DNA from: JAOAFZ01 sp964412815
Lineage (GTDB): Bacteria; Patescibacteriota; Microgenomatia; UBA1406; GWC2-37-13
DNA: 64,000 nt
Assembly (NCBI GenBank): GCA_964412815.1
Contig: CAYPQF010000032.1
Coordinates: 20,292-84,291 of the forward strand
Direction: 5' to 3'
Part shown: positions 24,228 to 33,292 of the stretch, piece after piece
How positions within the stretch are numbered: position 1 is the stretch's first letter
Layout: each line of letters opens with the position of its first letter
Program-made: the position numbers and the translations under genes
Notes under the pieces: generated by a model
Seen by the model: only the letters and a program-made list of their open reading frames with translations
Database searches by the model: none
What the model was told of the DNA's origin: nothing

Positions 24228-24656
24228 ATGGAATTTGTAAATGCGCAAGAAGCAAAAGACTATCTTGTTTTTGAAGTTGGAATTGACCCAATCAAGTGTA
24301 TACCCACTTTGATAGAAGGTAACTCTTGGACGCTGTTCGTTTTTGAAAAAGAACAGATGGCAACTTTAGCGCAGTCGGCGTTGTACACTCATTCTCGTTG
24401 GCCTAAAGGAAAAGTTATTGGGTTTAAGCCACATTTTTCTGGCGGATTTCAACTAAGTGTGCCGCTTACGCCGACTCGAAAGATTTTTCAAGAATACTTT
24501 ACTGCACAAGATCGGGAGAATTTCAGGATGTGCCAAGACATAATTGACAATTATCCTAACGCACCAATTCCCGGTCGAAACTTTATGACTCTGTTAAATA
24601 AGGCCGCAGTAGCCCTTGGATTTGATGATTGGGCAGATGAATGGCGCGACAACTAA
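24228..24656 (+). CDS. hypothetical protein, 142 aa
   Basis: ATG at 24228 follows AGAGGCATGAG. Soluble alpha/beta protein ending in an acidic helix (ALGFDDWADEWRDN). It overlaps the SF2 helicase gene by 16 bases, so the two are probably co-translated. No family recognised. Confidence 0.7.
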   Translation: MEFVNAQEAKDYLVFEVGIDPIKCIPTLIEGNSWTLFVFEKEQMATLAQSALYTHSRWPKGKVIGFKPHFSGGFQLSVPLTPTRKIFQEYFTAQDRENFRMCQDIIDNYPNAPIPGRNFMTLLNKAAVALGFDDWADEWRDN

Positions 24657-26554
24657 ACGCGCAACCGCGTGATTTCCAGCAGCAAGCTGTCGTAAACACG
24701 GCAGAACATCTTTATAATCGAGGGTTTGGCGGCACAGTTATTCACTTTGCTACTGGACTTGGAAAAACATTAACCGCCGCGCTGTTTGTTCATGAGCAAG
24801 TTGACTTGGATAAACAGCGCGTTTTATTTATCGTCCACACACGCGACTTAGTTTTTCAGGCGTATAATGCGTTCAAAACCTATTTACCATACTTGGAGAG
24901 CAACGCGTTCACCGTTCACGGCCAACCGGGGATCGGTATTGTCATGGGTAAACTCAACCAACCGAATGCTCGGATTGTGGTCGGGACGCCCCAAACGCTT
25001 GCAGAGGTTGAAGGAGTCTCGTCGCGGCTGGAAGAAGTATTAAAACATGGCGCTATCGATGTCTGTATCATCGATGAAGCGCACTATGGAGCAAGCCCAA
25101 GCTACCTACAGCTTGTGTCCCGGCTGTGGGATGAAAACAACCAGACAAAGCGGATCGGTTTAACGGCAACACCGCTTCGTTCAGATGGTTTGGCACTCCG
25201 TCAGCCGCTCGATTTAAACATCGATAAAGGTTTGTTATTTAATACGATTGCGATCAGTCGTAATCTACGATGGGGGATTAATAACGGCTACCTCTGCCCA
25301 ATCCAACCGCCGCTGTTGGTCGAAACCAACATGGTACTGCCTGACGGCACAGGTAGTATGGAAGAACGCGCTCGTCTATTGGACGTGGCGAATTGGGCAG
25401 AAGTCGTGGTTGATAGTTGGGTTGAACACGGCGAGAACCGACTGTCTGCGTATTTTCTACAGTCAGTTGCTCATTCTAAACAGGTTGCCCAAGAATTTTG
25501 TGATCGAGGCTATCGGTTCGTTCACATTGACGGCGAATGCGTTATCGATGGCGACCGAGAGTTTTATGGCGCACAGGCCGAAAAAGCCCGCTTGCTCTAC
25601 TACGAAATGGCTTTGGAAGGCAAGATACAAGGGTTCTGTAACTTCAATGTCCTGACAACAGGTTGGGACATGCCGCCGCTGTCGCTAATTGGTTTAGCGC
25701 GTCCAACTGAAAGTTCGGTGCTTGTCACGCAGATCATCGGGCGCGGCACACGACTGCACAAGAACAAACAAGACTTACGGATTTTAGACTACGCTTTAAA
25801 AGGCGTTCCAGTTTTTCTATCGGGCGACCTTTTGGGCTATGTACGCAACGAAAAAGGCGAGATTGAGGAAGTTGAAGATGAAGAAGTCGAATTACTGGCG
25901 GAAGATGTTGATCTACGCGATGATAGGGAATCTGGTGTTGTTGTCAATGGGAACGGCGTTGTTGTTCGTCTTGGTAATCTTTTTAAACAACAAGATCAAG
26001 CATGGTACTACGATCCAGTCGAAAACGATGCCTGTTCAACTGGACTTTCCAACACCGACATTCTCTATATCAAGTTCCCCAACTACACAGCCGCCAATAA
26101 ACTTGCAATGGGAATGGCAAAAGGTGAGTCCTTCTTGGCCGAAAATCCCGACCACCGGGATGCTCAGATATTTTATCAAAACTTAACTATTGCAAAACAA
26201 CTATTTGGAAACTATACGCTCTGGCATATCAAAGGCAAACGCGTCTTCGAACGGACAGAATGGGAAATGCCGAAGCGTTGGATCGCAGAAGCGTCAAGCA
26301 TCGAACTGCTGTTTGACAACGCTGTGCCGCTGATTGCGCAGCTTGAAGACCCACAGCTTGCGCGTAAATCAAAGTCGTGGCGTCGAGATGCCGCCAGCAA
26401 CGAACAAAAGCAGTACATCCGACAGTTGGGCGGCAAACGCGTTCCTGAAACAAAAGACGAAGGCAGTAAGATGATCGCTCATTTACTCGCAGGAAAGTAT
26501 GTTGAAATGGTGATTGATCGCATTAGAAAGGCGTGTGGGAATTATGCGAATTAA
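24641..26554 (+). CDS. superfamily 2 DEAH-type helicase
   Basis: 637 residues. Helicase motifs in order: Q-motif-like RDFQQQAV, I ATGLGKT (37-43), Ia VHTRDL, II DEAH (about 145-148), III TATP (about 174-177), V LTTGWDMPP and VI QIIGRGTRLHK (about 364-374). The layout matches UvsW/SSL2/type III restriction ResIII helicases. It should use ATP to move on or unwind DNA, in recombination-dependent replication or fork repair. After residue 400 an extra C-terminal region contains an acidic stretch and a segment that ends QLGGKRVPETKDEGSKMIAHL. Substrate unknown. It overlaps both neighbours slightly. Confidence 0.87.
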   Translation: MARQLNAQPRDFQQQAVVNTAEHLYNRGFGGTVIHFATGLGKTLTAALFVHEQVDLDKQRVLFIVHTRDLVFQAYNAFKTYLPYLESNAFTVHGQPGIGIVMGKLNQPNARIVVGTPQTLAEVEGVSSRLEEVLKHGAIDVCIIDEAHYGASPSYLQLVSRLWDENNQTKRIGLTATPLRSDGLALRQPLDLNIDKGLLFNTIAISRNLRWGINNGYLCPIQPPLLVETNMVLPDGTGSMEERARLLDVANWAEVVVDSWVEHGENRLSAYFLQSVAHSKQVAQEFCDRGYRFVHIDGECVIDGDREFYGAQAEKARLLYYEMALEGKIQGFCNFNVLTTGWDMPPLSLIGLARPTESSVLVTQIIGRGTRLHKNKQDLRILDYALKGVPVFLSGDLLGYVRNEKGEIEEVEDEEVELLAEDVDLRDDRESGVVVNGNGVVVRLGNLFKQQDQAWYYDPVENDACSTGLSNTDILYIKFPNYTAANKLAMGMAKGESFLAENPDHRDAQIFYQNLTIAKQLFGNYTLWHIKGKRVFERTEWEMPKRWIAEASSIELLFDNAVPLIAQLEDPQLARKSKSWRRDAASNEQKQYIRQLGGKRVPETKDEGSKMIAHLLAGKYVEMVIDRIRKACGNYAN

Positions 26555-26876
26555 AGATGTTTCTCCGGCAAGTATCGTACTGCTTAAAAACATCGGTATT
26601 CAGCTTGCTGGTCATATAAAACTCTATGAAGTAGCGGTTGATTTTGGTCTTGACAAAGACTTGATCGATGAGTTAAAATCACATCTACATCGAATTGACC
26701 GCATCTATCGTCGCCGCTGGTTTACGACTTATGGCTGGAATTATTATAAACAACTTTATTTCAACCTAGCTTCAAATACAAATTGGTACACAGAAGATTT
26801 CTGGCAGCTATATGCCAATGAAGCGGCGCGCAAAATGGTTAACTCATACTGTGGTTTTTATGTGGAGCGCGAATAA
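26544..26876 (+). CDS. hypothetical protein, 110 aa
   Basis: I start at ATG 26544 (MRIKDVSPASIVLLK) rather than 26514, because GTGTGGGA precedes it and the overlap with the helicase is then 11 bases. The protein is helical with many aromatic residues. No family recognised. It abuts the next gene directly. Confidence 0.68.
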   Translation: MRIKDVSPASIVLLKNIGIQLAGHIKLYEVAVDFGLDKDLIDELKSHLHRIDRIYRRRWFTTYGWNYYKQLYFNLASNTNWYTEDFWQLYANEAARKMVNSYCGFYVERE

Positions 26877-27104
26877 ATGTTCGGCAATCAACCCATTGAA
26901 GCGATCTGGAAAAATCCAGACTTGCAGAAGCGCTGGCTTCTCGTAGAAGTTAAAGCGTTCTTTTTTGGACGACCGATGTTCGGCGCTTTAAGAGAAGTTT
27001 GTGGTTCGTTTGAACACGCCTATCATCAACGTCGTGTGTTGCGAAGCCGCGAACCAAACGCCTCTCCACTTTATATCTTTTACAGGAGTGTGGATGATGT
27101 CTAA
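26877..27104 (+). CDS. hypothetical protein, 75 aa
   Basis: ATG at 26877 directly follows the previous stop; GTGGAGCG lies upstream. Small soluble protein with a basic middle. No family recognised. It overlaps the next gene by 11 bases. Confidence 0.65.
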   Translation: MFGNQPIEAIWKNPDLQKRWLLVEVKAFFFGRPMFGALREVCGSFEHAYHQRRVLRSREPNASPLYIFYRSVDDV

Positions 27105-27342
27105 CACCTATAAAGATAAGCGCAAGTATCGAGATAGAAAGCTTCAGCATTGGATGTGGTCGCTGTCTAACCAGAGACGCGCTGAGATTAGAGAATGGTT
27201 AGCAATGCAGCAGGAATGCGTTAACTGCGCTCCAACAGGTTTTCAGAAACGTCAATTCAACCGCGTCAATCGTCATCGTACTAAAGATGCTATTAGGCAT
27301 ATGGACTTCGATAGGATCGGTTCTAAATGGAGCTTAAGATGA
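27094..27342 (+). CDS. hypothetical basic protein, 82 aa
   Basis: ATG at 27094 (a second ATG follows at 27097) has ACAGGAG upstream. Very basic (KDKRKYRDRKLQH, KRQFNRVNRHRTK), with one CVNC pair. Nucleic-acid binding is plausible from charge. No family recognised. Confidence 0.65.
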   Translation: MMSNTYKDKRKYRDRKLQHWMWSLSNQRRAEIREWLAMQQECVNCAPTGFQKRQFNRVNRHRTKDAIRHMDFDRIGSKWSLR

Positions 27343-27701
27343 AAGTTAAAATCTACATTCCTTATGATCCGGTCACAGAAGAAATAGATTGGACAGGAAT
27401 TAAGTCTGAAAAGCCGACAATATTTAATACACATGGATCTAGCTGGTGCTGGCACGAAAAAGAAATCGAAGTATCGTTTCCAGAGATTATTATGATCGGA
27501 ACAGATGATTGGGACGAACTCTATTTAAATCGAAAAGATTCCGGTGGCGATCATAGCTGGCAATGGCGCGATATTTTGGATGCGCTTGAAGTCCCTTATA
27601 AAAGCGTTAGACTAGCTGTTAATTGGGACGAAGACCTTGGCGGCAAGTGGCCTGAAACACTTACAGATGATTTCTTAAAGAAAAACACGAGAGGAAAATA
27701 A
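27339..27701 (+). CDS. hypothetical acidic protein, 120 aa
   Basis: I start at ATG 27339, which overlaps the previous stop and has GGAG upstream; ATG 27327 is also in frame. Acidic protein rich in Trp (HGSSWCWHEKEIEVSF, DHSWQWRDIL). It shares one base with the next gene. Function unknown. Confidence 0.68.
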   Translation: MKVKIYIPYDPVTEEIDWTGIKSEKPTIFNTHGSSWCWHEKEIEVSFPEIIMIGTDDWDELYLNRKDSGGDHSWQWRDILDALEVPYKSVRLAVNWDEDLGGKWPETLTDDFLKKNTRGK

Positions 27702-27991
27702 TGAAGATTGAACCGTCGGTTGGACTTGGCGTAACCGTACATACACGAGATGGGCTGAAGCCTGCAACAGTTGTTAATTCATTAAGCCACAATCGTTTCG
27801 CTATTGTTTTTGATGCGATCATCCCGACGTGGCTCAAAAATAAGTTTGGGATTGCACCTAACTGCGAACGAATGCCCGAAGCCCACATTATTTATTACAA
27901 GCGTGGTAGCTGGCGTATTTCAGGCGGCAGCGCGAAAGTCGTTCTCGGCATTCGGACAACAGATAAGGACATGTTAAATGGTCGATCCTGA
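27701..27991 (+). CDS. hypothetical protein, 96 aa
   Basis: ATG at 27701 follows GAGAGGAAAATA. The start (VGLGVTVHTRDGLKPATVV) is strand-rich and resembles a small SH3-like barrel. No family recognised. Its 3' end overlaps the start of the next, frameshifted gene. Confidence 0.68.
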   Translation: MKIEPSVGLGVTVHTRDGLKPATVVNSLSHNRFAIVFDAIIPTWLKNKFGIAPNCERMPEAHIIYYKRGSWRISGGSAKVVLGIRTTDKDMLNGRS

Positions 27992-28200
27992 GTTAATGAA
28001 ACTTGACCAAAAAAAAAGCTTTTAAAGCTCAGTTAAAAGAGATGCTTAAAGAGTACTTAACAGTTGAAATCAGTACTGAGGCTTCTTGGTATCAAGAAGA
28101 CACGGGTTGGGCAGCAACCCATCTTTTAATCAACGCCAAAGTCTTTTTTGATGGGGAAGAAATTTCATCAAGTTGGAGCGGCGTAGACGTTCCTGACTAG
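27978..28200 (+). CDS. small hypothetical protein, reading frame broken at an A9 run
   Basis: ATG 27978 has AGGA 8 bases upstream, but its frame stops after 15 codons at 28025. A second frame, open to 28200, continues sensibly: ..AFKAQLKEMLKEYLTVEIS.. Its only own start is a TTG at 28003 without a ribosome site. The two join if one A is removed from the nine A's at 28009-28017 (MVDPELMKLDQKK + AFKAQLKEML). I infer one protein of about 73 residues with a homopolymer indel. The T8 gene at 517 shows the same pattern. The protein is helical then strand-rich, of unknown family. Confidence 0.55.
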
Positions 28201-28208
28201 GGGTATAG

Positions 28209-30728
28209 ATGCCAATCGATACACGGAATTATGAAGTTAGAACAGGTTTTGTTTTTGACGATCCACTGGCGCAAGCGTATCTGAATGCACCAGTGGTTGC
28301 TTTTGATATTGAAACGGATACCGACGATTATCACTGGCAGTCAGGGGATAGAGGGCTGGCGTATCCAGCCGACATCACGTTTATCTCACTCTATGCCGAA
28401 GGCTTGCCTGCATTAGTATTAAGAGCCGAATTTGACTGGATCGACTATTCAGCAGAAATTCTTAATTATTCCGCTGCACAGATTGAAGAACATCCGTTTC
28501 AACGCCGTCATTGGTATTGGTCAGTAGGCAGTAATAATTTCATCAAAAAGTTATTTTCAATGCCAAAGACGTTTGTCGCGCATAATCTCGTCTTCGATGC
28601 ACGACAGATTTATGGTAAATTCGGCATTGAGATGCACCCACAGGCGAAGTTTTGGGATACGCAGGTTATCCAGCTTACGGGCGGTTGGGAACAGCCCGCC
28701 GATGATTTTGACGATGAAGACGACTTTGAAGAAGATGAGGCGCGCACAGGGCGCGACTTGTATGCGTTGACAGCGCAATGGCTCACTCACGAAGATCGTG
28801 AGTGGTGGCAGTTTATGAAAAATCAGCGCAAGTATCTCACGCGCATTTTAGAAGATGAGAAATTTAGAACAAAACGCGGCGCAAGTATCGAAGATGTTGA
28901 ACGCTATTCGGCGCTCGACAGCATCATGGCCTATCACCTGTACGTGTGGCAAATGGGTCAGCCGCGTTTTGAAGCGGTTTACGATCCGCAGCGCATGGTC
29001 GCTCAAGACGATTTAGAAACATTGATTGAGATCGATCTTGAGTACATTAAGTTGTGTGTTGAGATGTCTGCAAAAGGAATGCGTTTAAACATTCCTTATA
29101 TCTACCAAGAACGCAATAAATACTTGCAGATGTGGGTTGAGTCGCTGGCTCGTCTCGGTTTAACGCCAGAACAGGGCGACTTGCCGCGTAGTTCAAAGTG
29201 GCGTAAAGACTACATTCTTGGGCAGATTGAAGAACCGACCGAAGCAGAAGTCGATATGTTTCGTCTTAAGACGAAAAAAGGCGCTTGGTCGTTTGGAAAA
29301 ATCCCGATGGCCTTCTATCTCGAGCGCTATCCACAGTTATTCGATTACAAACGGCATGTGGATTTGGAGACCAAGCTTCGCCGTCTTGACGAATTTATGC
29401 GCCACGCAGAGTACGATGGGCGCATCCATTCAGCGATCTCGCGTATCGCAGTCACCGGGCGTAACACATCGTCCAGCCCGAACGTCCAAAACTTAGCGCT
29501 TAAGTATAAACAAAAGCCTTACGAAGGAATTCCGGAACTGGACATCGGTTTGTTCATTCCAGACGAAGACGACTTAGTTTGGATTTCGTTAGATTGTTCC
29601 AATGCCGAAAACTGGATGGGTGCAATGTACAGCCGCGATAATGTCTTTGCGGCGGCGTGTGCGGCAACTGACTTCCATAAAGTGATGGCACAAGGGTACT
29701 TTGCGCAGCGTTGGGAAGAAGCTAACAGCGACGAACGCGCCCAGATGCGCAATCTAGGGAAAACGATTACGTTTGGCACAGCCTATGGCATGGGCGTCAA
29801 GAAGCTGGCATGGTCGCTTCGGATCTCAGTTGAAGAAGCGCAGCAGTTCCTTGATAACAAAGATCGGACGTTTCCGCAGGTGGCGCGGGCAAAGAAGGCG
29901 TGGAGCGAATTCGCAGAACAGTCGGGCTATGCGATTTTGTGGACTGGCCGACGCGTCGGAATGCGTAAGCGCGACGGCAAATATAAAGGTTACACCGCTT
30001 GGAATTCATTGGCTCAGGGCGGCGTAGGAGAGATGATTGTACGCGGCATGGTGGGCACAAGCGCGATGCTTAGAGATCTTTCAAAATACGATCCGCGCAG
30101 CCGCGTTGTCTCACAGGTACACGATGAAGTTATCATTCAAATCAGCCCAAACAACTATCCATACGTTGTGCAAGATATTATTGAGGTACTGGCGACCGTT
30201 GTGCCGGACATCTGGAATGAACGAACAACGCCCGCTTGCCGCTGGTTGTTTGATTTAGACAATGTAACCAATGCTCACAAATGGGGCTTCGTTCCCGGTA
30301 AAGATTATTTACTGCCAATTGACGAATATATCAACCGATGGGGGGTACATAAATATGAGCAGGGGCAGAAAGAATGTCCAATTTGGATTAACGAATATGG
30401 CTCAGGCGAACAAGCTCTTGCAAGGGAGCTTGGGACGAGCCTACCTGAACCTAAAGACCAGCCAGCGCCGGAAGTTGGTGCGGTGGACTGCCCGCCTTTT
30501 GATTGGGCCACACTCCGACAAGTCTTAATGGACGCTGTTAGCACGATTAATCCGTTTCCTTACGAAGGACGAATTTTCGATTTTCCGGCGGGTATGGAAC
30601 TGCGACGGGCGCTTTGCCATACAGGAAACGATATGTCATATCTTGAAATCATCAAAATCTATGATACTCTAGCTGAAACAATGGATGCTTATAAAAACTG
30701 GAAGGAGAACGGTGGTGGACGCTGTTGA
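28209..30728 (+). CDS. polA: family A DNA polymerase with 3'-5' exonuclease
   Basis: 839 residues. Exonuclease motifs: FDIETD (32-37; Asp33, Glu35), AHNLVFD (about 124-130) and YSALD (about 235-239). Polymerase motifs: A LDCSNAEN (about 459-466), B RNLGKTITFGTAYG (about 513-526) and C QVHDEV (about 634-639). In motif A the usual D-Y-S-Q-I-E is D-C-S-N-A-E, so the steric-gate Glu is kept. Motif B keeps Lys, Phe and Tyr. No 5' nuclease domain. A C-terminal extension of about 120 residues after the polymerase core (from LLPIDEYINRWG) is unexplained. This is the phage replicative polymerase. Confidence 0.93.
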   Translation: MPIDTRNYEVRTGFVFDDPLAQAYLNAPVVAFDIETDTDDYHWQSGDRGLAYPADITFISLYAEGLPALVLRAEFDWIDYSAEILNYSAAQIEEHPFQRRHWYWSVGSNNFIKKLFSMPKTFVAHNLVFDARQIYGKFGIEMHPQAKFWDTQVIQLTGGWEQPADDFDDEDDFEEDEARTGRDLYALTAQWLTHEDREWWQFMKNQRKYLTRILEDEKFRTKRGASIEDVERYSALDSIMAYHLYVWQMGQPRFEAVYDPQRMVAQDDLETLIEIDLEYIKLCVEMSAKGMRLNIPYIYQERNKYLQMWVESLARLGLTPEQGDLPRSSKWRKDYILGQIEEPTEAEVDMFRLKTKKGAWSFGKIPMAFYLERYPQLFDYKRHVDLETKLRRLDEFMRHAEYDGRIHSAISRIAVTGRNTSSSPNVQNLALKYKQKPYEGIPELDIGLFIPDEDDLVWISLDCSNAENWMGAMYSRDNVFAAACAATDFHKVMAQGYFAQRWEEANSDERAQMRNLGKTITFGTAYGMGVKKLAWSLRISVEEAQQFLDNKDRTFPQVARAKKAWSEFAEQSGYAILWTGRRVGMRKRDGKYKGYTAWNSLAQGGVGEMIVRGMVGTSAMLRDLSKYDPRSRVVSQVHDEVIIQISPNNYPYVVQDIIEVLATVVPDIWNERTTPACRWLFDLDNVTNAHKWGFVPGKDYLLPIDEYINRWGVHKYEQGQKECPIWINEYGSGEQALARELGTSLPEPKDQPAPEVGAVDCPPFDWATLRQVLMDAVSTINPFPYEGRIFDFPAGMELRRALCHTGNDMSYLEIIKIYDTLAETMDAYKNWKENGGGRC

Positions 30729-31071
30729 TTTTGTCGAGGCCGATGTTTTTGTTGTGCTGGAATGTTCGTCAGTGTATTCGGCGGCTGGCGACGTATTATG
30801 TGCGTGTTATACAGTCGATGACTGTCTGGAATTTATTCATCGACTGCCCGTTAAGCCCGGTTATATAAACGCTGCTTTAATCGAGACGCATTGCGAACCG
30901 ACAGACTGGCAGAAGACAGCCTTTGAAAAACGCGCCGGAACAGATTTGCTGCTGCGGATTGAGCGGCGTTGGGTCTACGATGAAACAAAGCCAGCGCAGA
31001 CTACCAAAGGAGTCGATGTGTTTTTAATCATCAAACTCAGACTCATGGACTTGACTTCCGGCGTCGGCTAA
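30712..31071 (+). CDS. hypothetical protein, 119 aa, GTG start
   Basis: I start at GTG 30712 (GTGGTG; 30715 also possible) because AAGGAG lies just upstream and the overlap with polA is then 17 bases. Soluble alpha/beta with clustered Cys (VLCACYTVDDCLEF). No family recognised. It ends before a short promoter-bearing gap. Confidence 0.65.
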   Translation: MVDAVDFVEADVFVVLECSSVYSAAGDVLCACYTVDDCLEFIHRLPVKPGYINAALIETHCEPTDWQKTAFEKRAGTDLLLRIERRWVYDETKPAQTTKGVDVFLIIKLRLMDLTSGVG

Positions 31072-31080
31072 AATTCACCC

Positions 31081-31108
31081 TTGCATATTTTAAAAAACCG
31101 TTTAGAAT
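31081..31108 (+). promoter_or_regulatory. possible promoter before the thyX operon
   Basis: TTGCAT (31081-31086), 16 bases, TAGAAT (31103-31108), in the 74-base gap after the gene at 30712. Four of six and five of six match consensus. The A/T-rich spacer supports it. Confidence 0.5.
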
Positions 31109-31145
31109 TAAAGGCTAATGAAATGCGTAAGTTAAGGCTTGAAAA

Positions 31146-31379
31146 ATGATTAAAAGATTATCTCTAGGCGAACTTGAAGTTGGAATGATTGTTGATGTCT
31201 ACAGTTTTGGCGGCATCAAATTTGAAATGGAAAACGGCGTTGTTCACCGCGTAGGCGGCGCATCGACGGTTATCACAAGCGATACACACTCACTTGCAAT
31301 TACGCCTAGCGATGATCAGACGTTCAGCTACATTTTCAGATTCACGGGCAAACGACAGGAAGTAGCCAATGCTACCTAA
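31146..31379 (+). CDS. hypothetical protein, 77 aa
   Basis: ATG at 31146 follows AAGGCTTGAAAA. Strand-rich small protein (LELEVGMIVDVYSFGG-like start). It overlaps the next gene by 11 bases. No family recognised. Confidence 0.68.
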   Translation: MIKRLSLGELEVGMIVDVYSFGGIKFEMENGVVHRVGGASTVITSDTHSLAITPSDDQTFSYIFRFTGKRQEVANAT

Positions 31380-31575
31380 TTTTCATCTGCATCCAACGAA
31401 TACGACAGTAGTTGAGCTTGAACAGAAAGTACGCGATCTTCAAGCAGATTTAAACAAAGCTGAAACATATCTTTGGATGGCTTCAATCGCAGTTTCCGCC
31501 CACGATCCAGAACTTTATATGGAACTTTTAAAGTTTCTTAATCGACGTTTAAACATAGTTATTAAGGACGAATAA
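31369..31575 (+). CDS. hypothetical coiled-coil protein, 68 aa
   Basis: ATG at 31369 follows ACAGGAAGTAGCCA. Residues 14-36 (VVELEQKVRDLQADLNKAE) form a heptad-like coiled coil. It shares a base with the next gene. Function unknown. Confidence 0.66.
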   Translation: MLPNFHLHPTNTTVVELEQKVRDLQADLNKAETYLWMASIAVSAHDPELYMELLKFLNRRLNIVIKDE

Positions 31576-31943
31576 TGACGATTAGCGCACCGACTGACGG
31601 AACGATTGTAGCGGCGATGCCTGCTACCTATAACAACGTTCTGTTTGTTATCCAGAGCCGTTTCTCGCGCAAGCTTGGGGAGCGGCTCGAGATTAAGTTT
31701 GAAAATGGCGAGATTATCCCGCTCAACCGTTTTTGTGAGTTACTGAACTATCTAGCGCAGACTGATGGCATTTTAAACTACGTTTATGTCGGCAACGACA
31801 AAGTTGCAGAAGTGCTCCTGAAGCTCGATGTCATTCAATATGCGCTCGATATTTCAACTCGCAAAGCCTACAAAGGTAAAAACTATGCTGACTTCGATGC
31901 GTGGTTTGACGGCATTTTAATGACAGGGATGAATTTGAAATGA
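31575..31943 (+). CDS. hypothetical protein, 122 aa
   Basis: ATG at 31575 follows AAGGACGAATA. Soluble alpha/beta. It overlaps thyX by 4 bases, so it is likely co-translated with it, but I see no enzyme motif. No family recognised. Confidence 0.7.
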   Translation: MTISAPTDGTIVAAMPATYNNVLFVIQSRFSRKLGERLEIKFENGEIIPLNRFCELLNYLAQTDGILNYVYVGNDKVAEVLLKLDVIQYALDISTRKAYKGKNYADFDAWFDGILMTGMNLK

Positions 31944-32704
31944 ACGTTCTTGAAAACGTTTTAGGACAAAGGTTCTATGTTTCAGGCTATCCTGAAAACG
32001 ATGATAACTGTTGGGTCGAACTGTTGGATATTATGCCCAATCCAACAAGCGAAATTCCAGAATCGCCAGATAGCGCAGTTGTTCAGGCCGCACGAGTAAG
32101 TTTTAACGGCGATTCTAAAGGCGACGAGGCAGACAAGAAGCTGCTTTTATACTTATATCGAAATCAGCACATGACTCCGTTTGAGCAAGTGCAGTTTAAG
32201 TTTCGCGTCAGGATGCCTTTGATTGTTGAGCGACAGTGGGTGCGCTATCGTTCGTGGCATTTCAATGCTGAAAGCCGCCGCTATACTGAAGTTGAAGACG
32301 ATGAGTTCTACGTTCCGACAGAATGGCGACTGCAAAGCGCCAGCAACAAACAAGCCAGCGAAGGCGCGCTTAATCCTCACGACGCTGAGTTTTTGCAATA
32401 CACCCTTGCGCAAATTATACGTAACGGCGCTGCGGCATATTATAACGCACTCAACATGGGTGTTGCCCGCGAACAGGCGCGGCTGTTCTTGCCCGCTTTC
32501 GGACTTTATTCGACATGGATTATGACTGTTGATGCGCGAAACTTAATTCATTTCTTGCAAGAACGCATGGACGAACATGCGCAGCATGAGATCCGCATGT
32601 ACGCTAACTGCATCTATGAAAACATCTTTAAAGCAGCAATGCCTTGGACGGTTGAAGCAATGGAACGCTATCAATTCAAACTGGTGGACAACGATGCCCC
32701 ATAA
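31940..32704 (+). CDS. thyX: flavin-dependent thymidylate synthase
   Basis: 254 residues, the usual ThyX length. The signature R-H-R-x7-S is present as RYRSWHFNAESRRY near residues 99-112. Other family parts are MTPFEQVQFKFRV (N-terminal substrate region), EQARLFLPAFGLYSTW and the DARNLIHFLQERMDEHAQ helix that binds flavin and dUMP. It makes dTMP from dUMP with FAD, methylene-tetrahydrofolate and NADPH, and so supplies thymidine for replication. With MazG it points to phage control of the dNTP pool. Confidence 0.93.
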   Translation: MNVLENVLGQRFYVSGYPENDDNCWVELLDIMPNPTSEIPESPDSAVVQAARVSFNGDSKGDEADKKLLLYLYRNQHMTPFEQVQFKFRVRMPLIVERQWVRYRSWHFNAESRRYTEVEDDEFYVPTEWRLQSASNKQASEGALNPHDAEFLQYTLAQIIRNGAAAYYNALNMGVAREQARLFLPAFGLYSTWIMTVDARNLIHFLQERMDEHAQHEIRMYANCIYENIFKAAMPWTVEAMERYQFKLVDNDAP

Positions 32705-33044
32705 AGTAACTGCTCCGTTTGTCTGTTTATTTGATAAAGACGTTGACATTACTTATCGTGAAATTCAGACCGTTGAACGGCAGATTTTCATTAAAAATCG
32801 AGGCCCATTTAAGCTTTACAAAGTATTAAGTATCGTTGAAGAATTAGAAGATACGGACGGCTTCTTTAAGTTTGTTGTTATTCATGACGATAATCTGCGT
32901 GAAGCTTTAGAAGAAATCGGCGTTTGTATGACGAATATTCGCGGCGCTTCCTATAAAGCTTCAGCAGGAAAACGAATTGCATTTGAAAATTTTTTAATGG
33001 ATCTTACTTACGAACCCGACAAAGTGACGGTTGTTGAGAAATGA
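32694..33044 (+). CDS. hypothetical protein, 116 aa
   Basis: I start at ATG 32694, with GGTGGAC upstream and an 11-base overlap with thyX. Soluble alpha/beta protein (TYREIQTVERQIFIKNRG; then an acidic helix). It overlaps the next gene by 4 bases. No family recognised. Confidence 0.68.
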   Translation: MPHKVTAPFVCLFDKDVDITYREIQTVERQIFIKNRGPFKLYKVLSIVEELEDTDGFFKFVVIHDDNLREALEEIGVCMTNIRGASYKASAGKRIAFENFLMDLTYEPDKVTVVEK

Positions 33045-33292
33045 AAGTTCCTAATGCAACGCTGCACCTTTTTAGAGACGGCGATAAATGGTCAATTGCG
33101 GTTGAAAGCCGCGACCACGAGTTGCTTAGAGAGCTTATTGTAGCTGCCAAAGCAAATAACGGAGCACTTAATTTTGTGGGCGCGGCGGCTGATGCGTTCT
33201 ATCTTTATCGAGCCGTTGTTTTTTCGAACGTTTCTGAAGAAGACTTTGATATTGCTCAATTAAACATTGGAGAGTTTCGTGGGCTACCGTAA
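33041..33292 (+). CDS. hypothetical protein, 83 aa
   Basis: ATG at 33041 overlaps the previous stop. Alpha/beta small protein with a clear helix (HELLRELIVAAKANN). Function unknown. It overlaps the next gene by 14 bases. Confidence 0.68.
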   Translation: MKVPNATLHLFRDGDKWSIAVESRDHELLRELIVAAKANNGALNFVGAAADAFYLYRAVVFSNVSEEDFDIAQLNIGEFRGLP

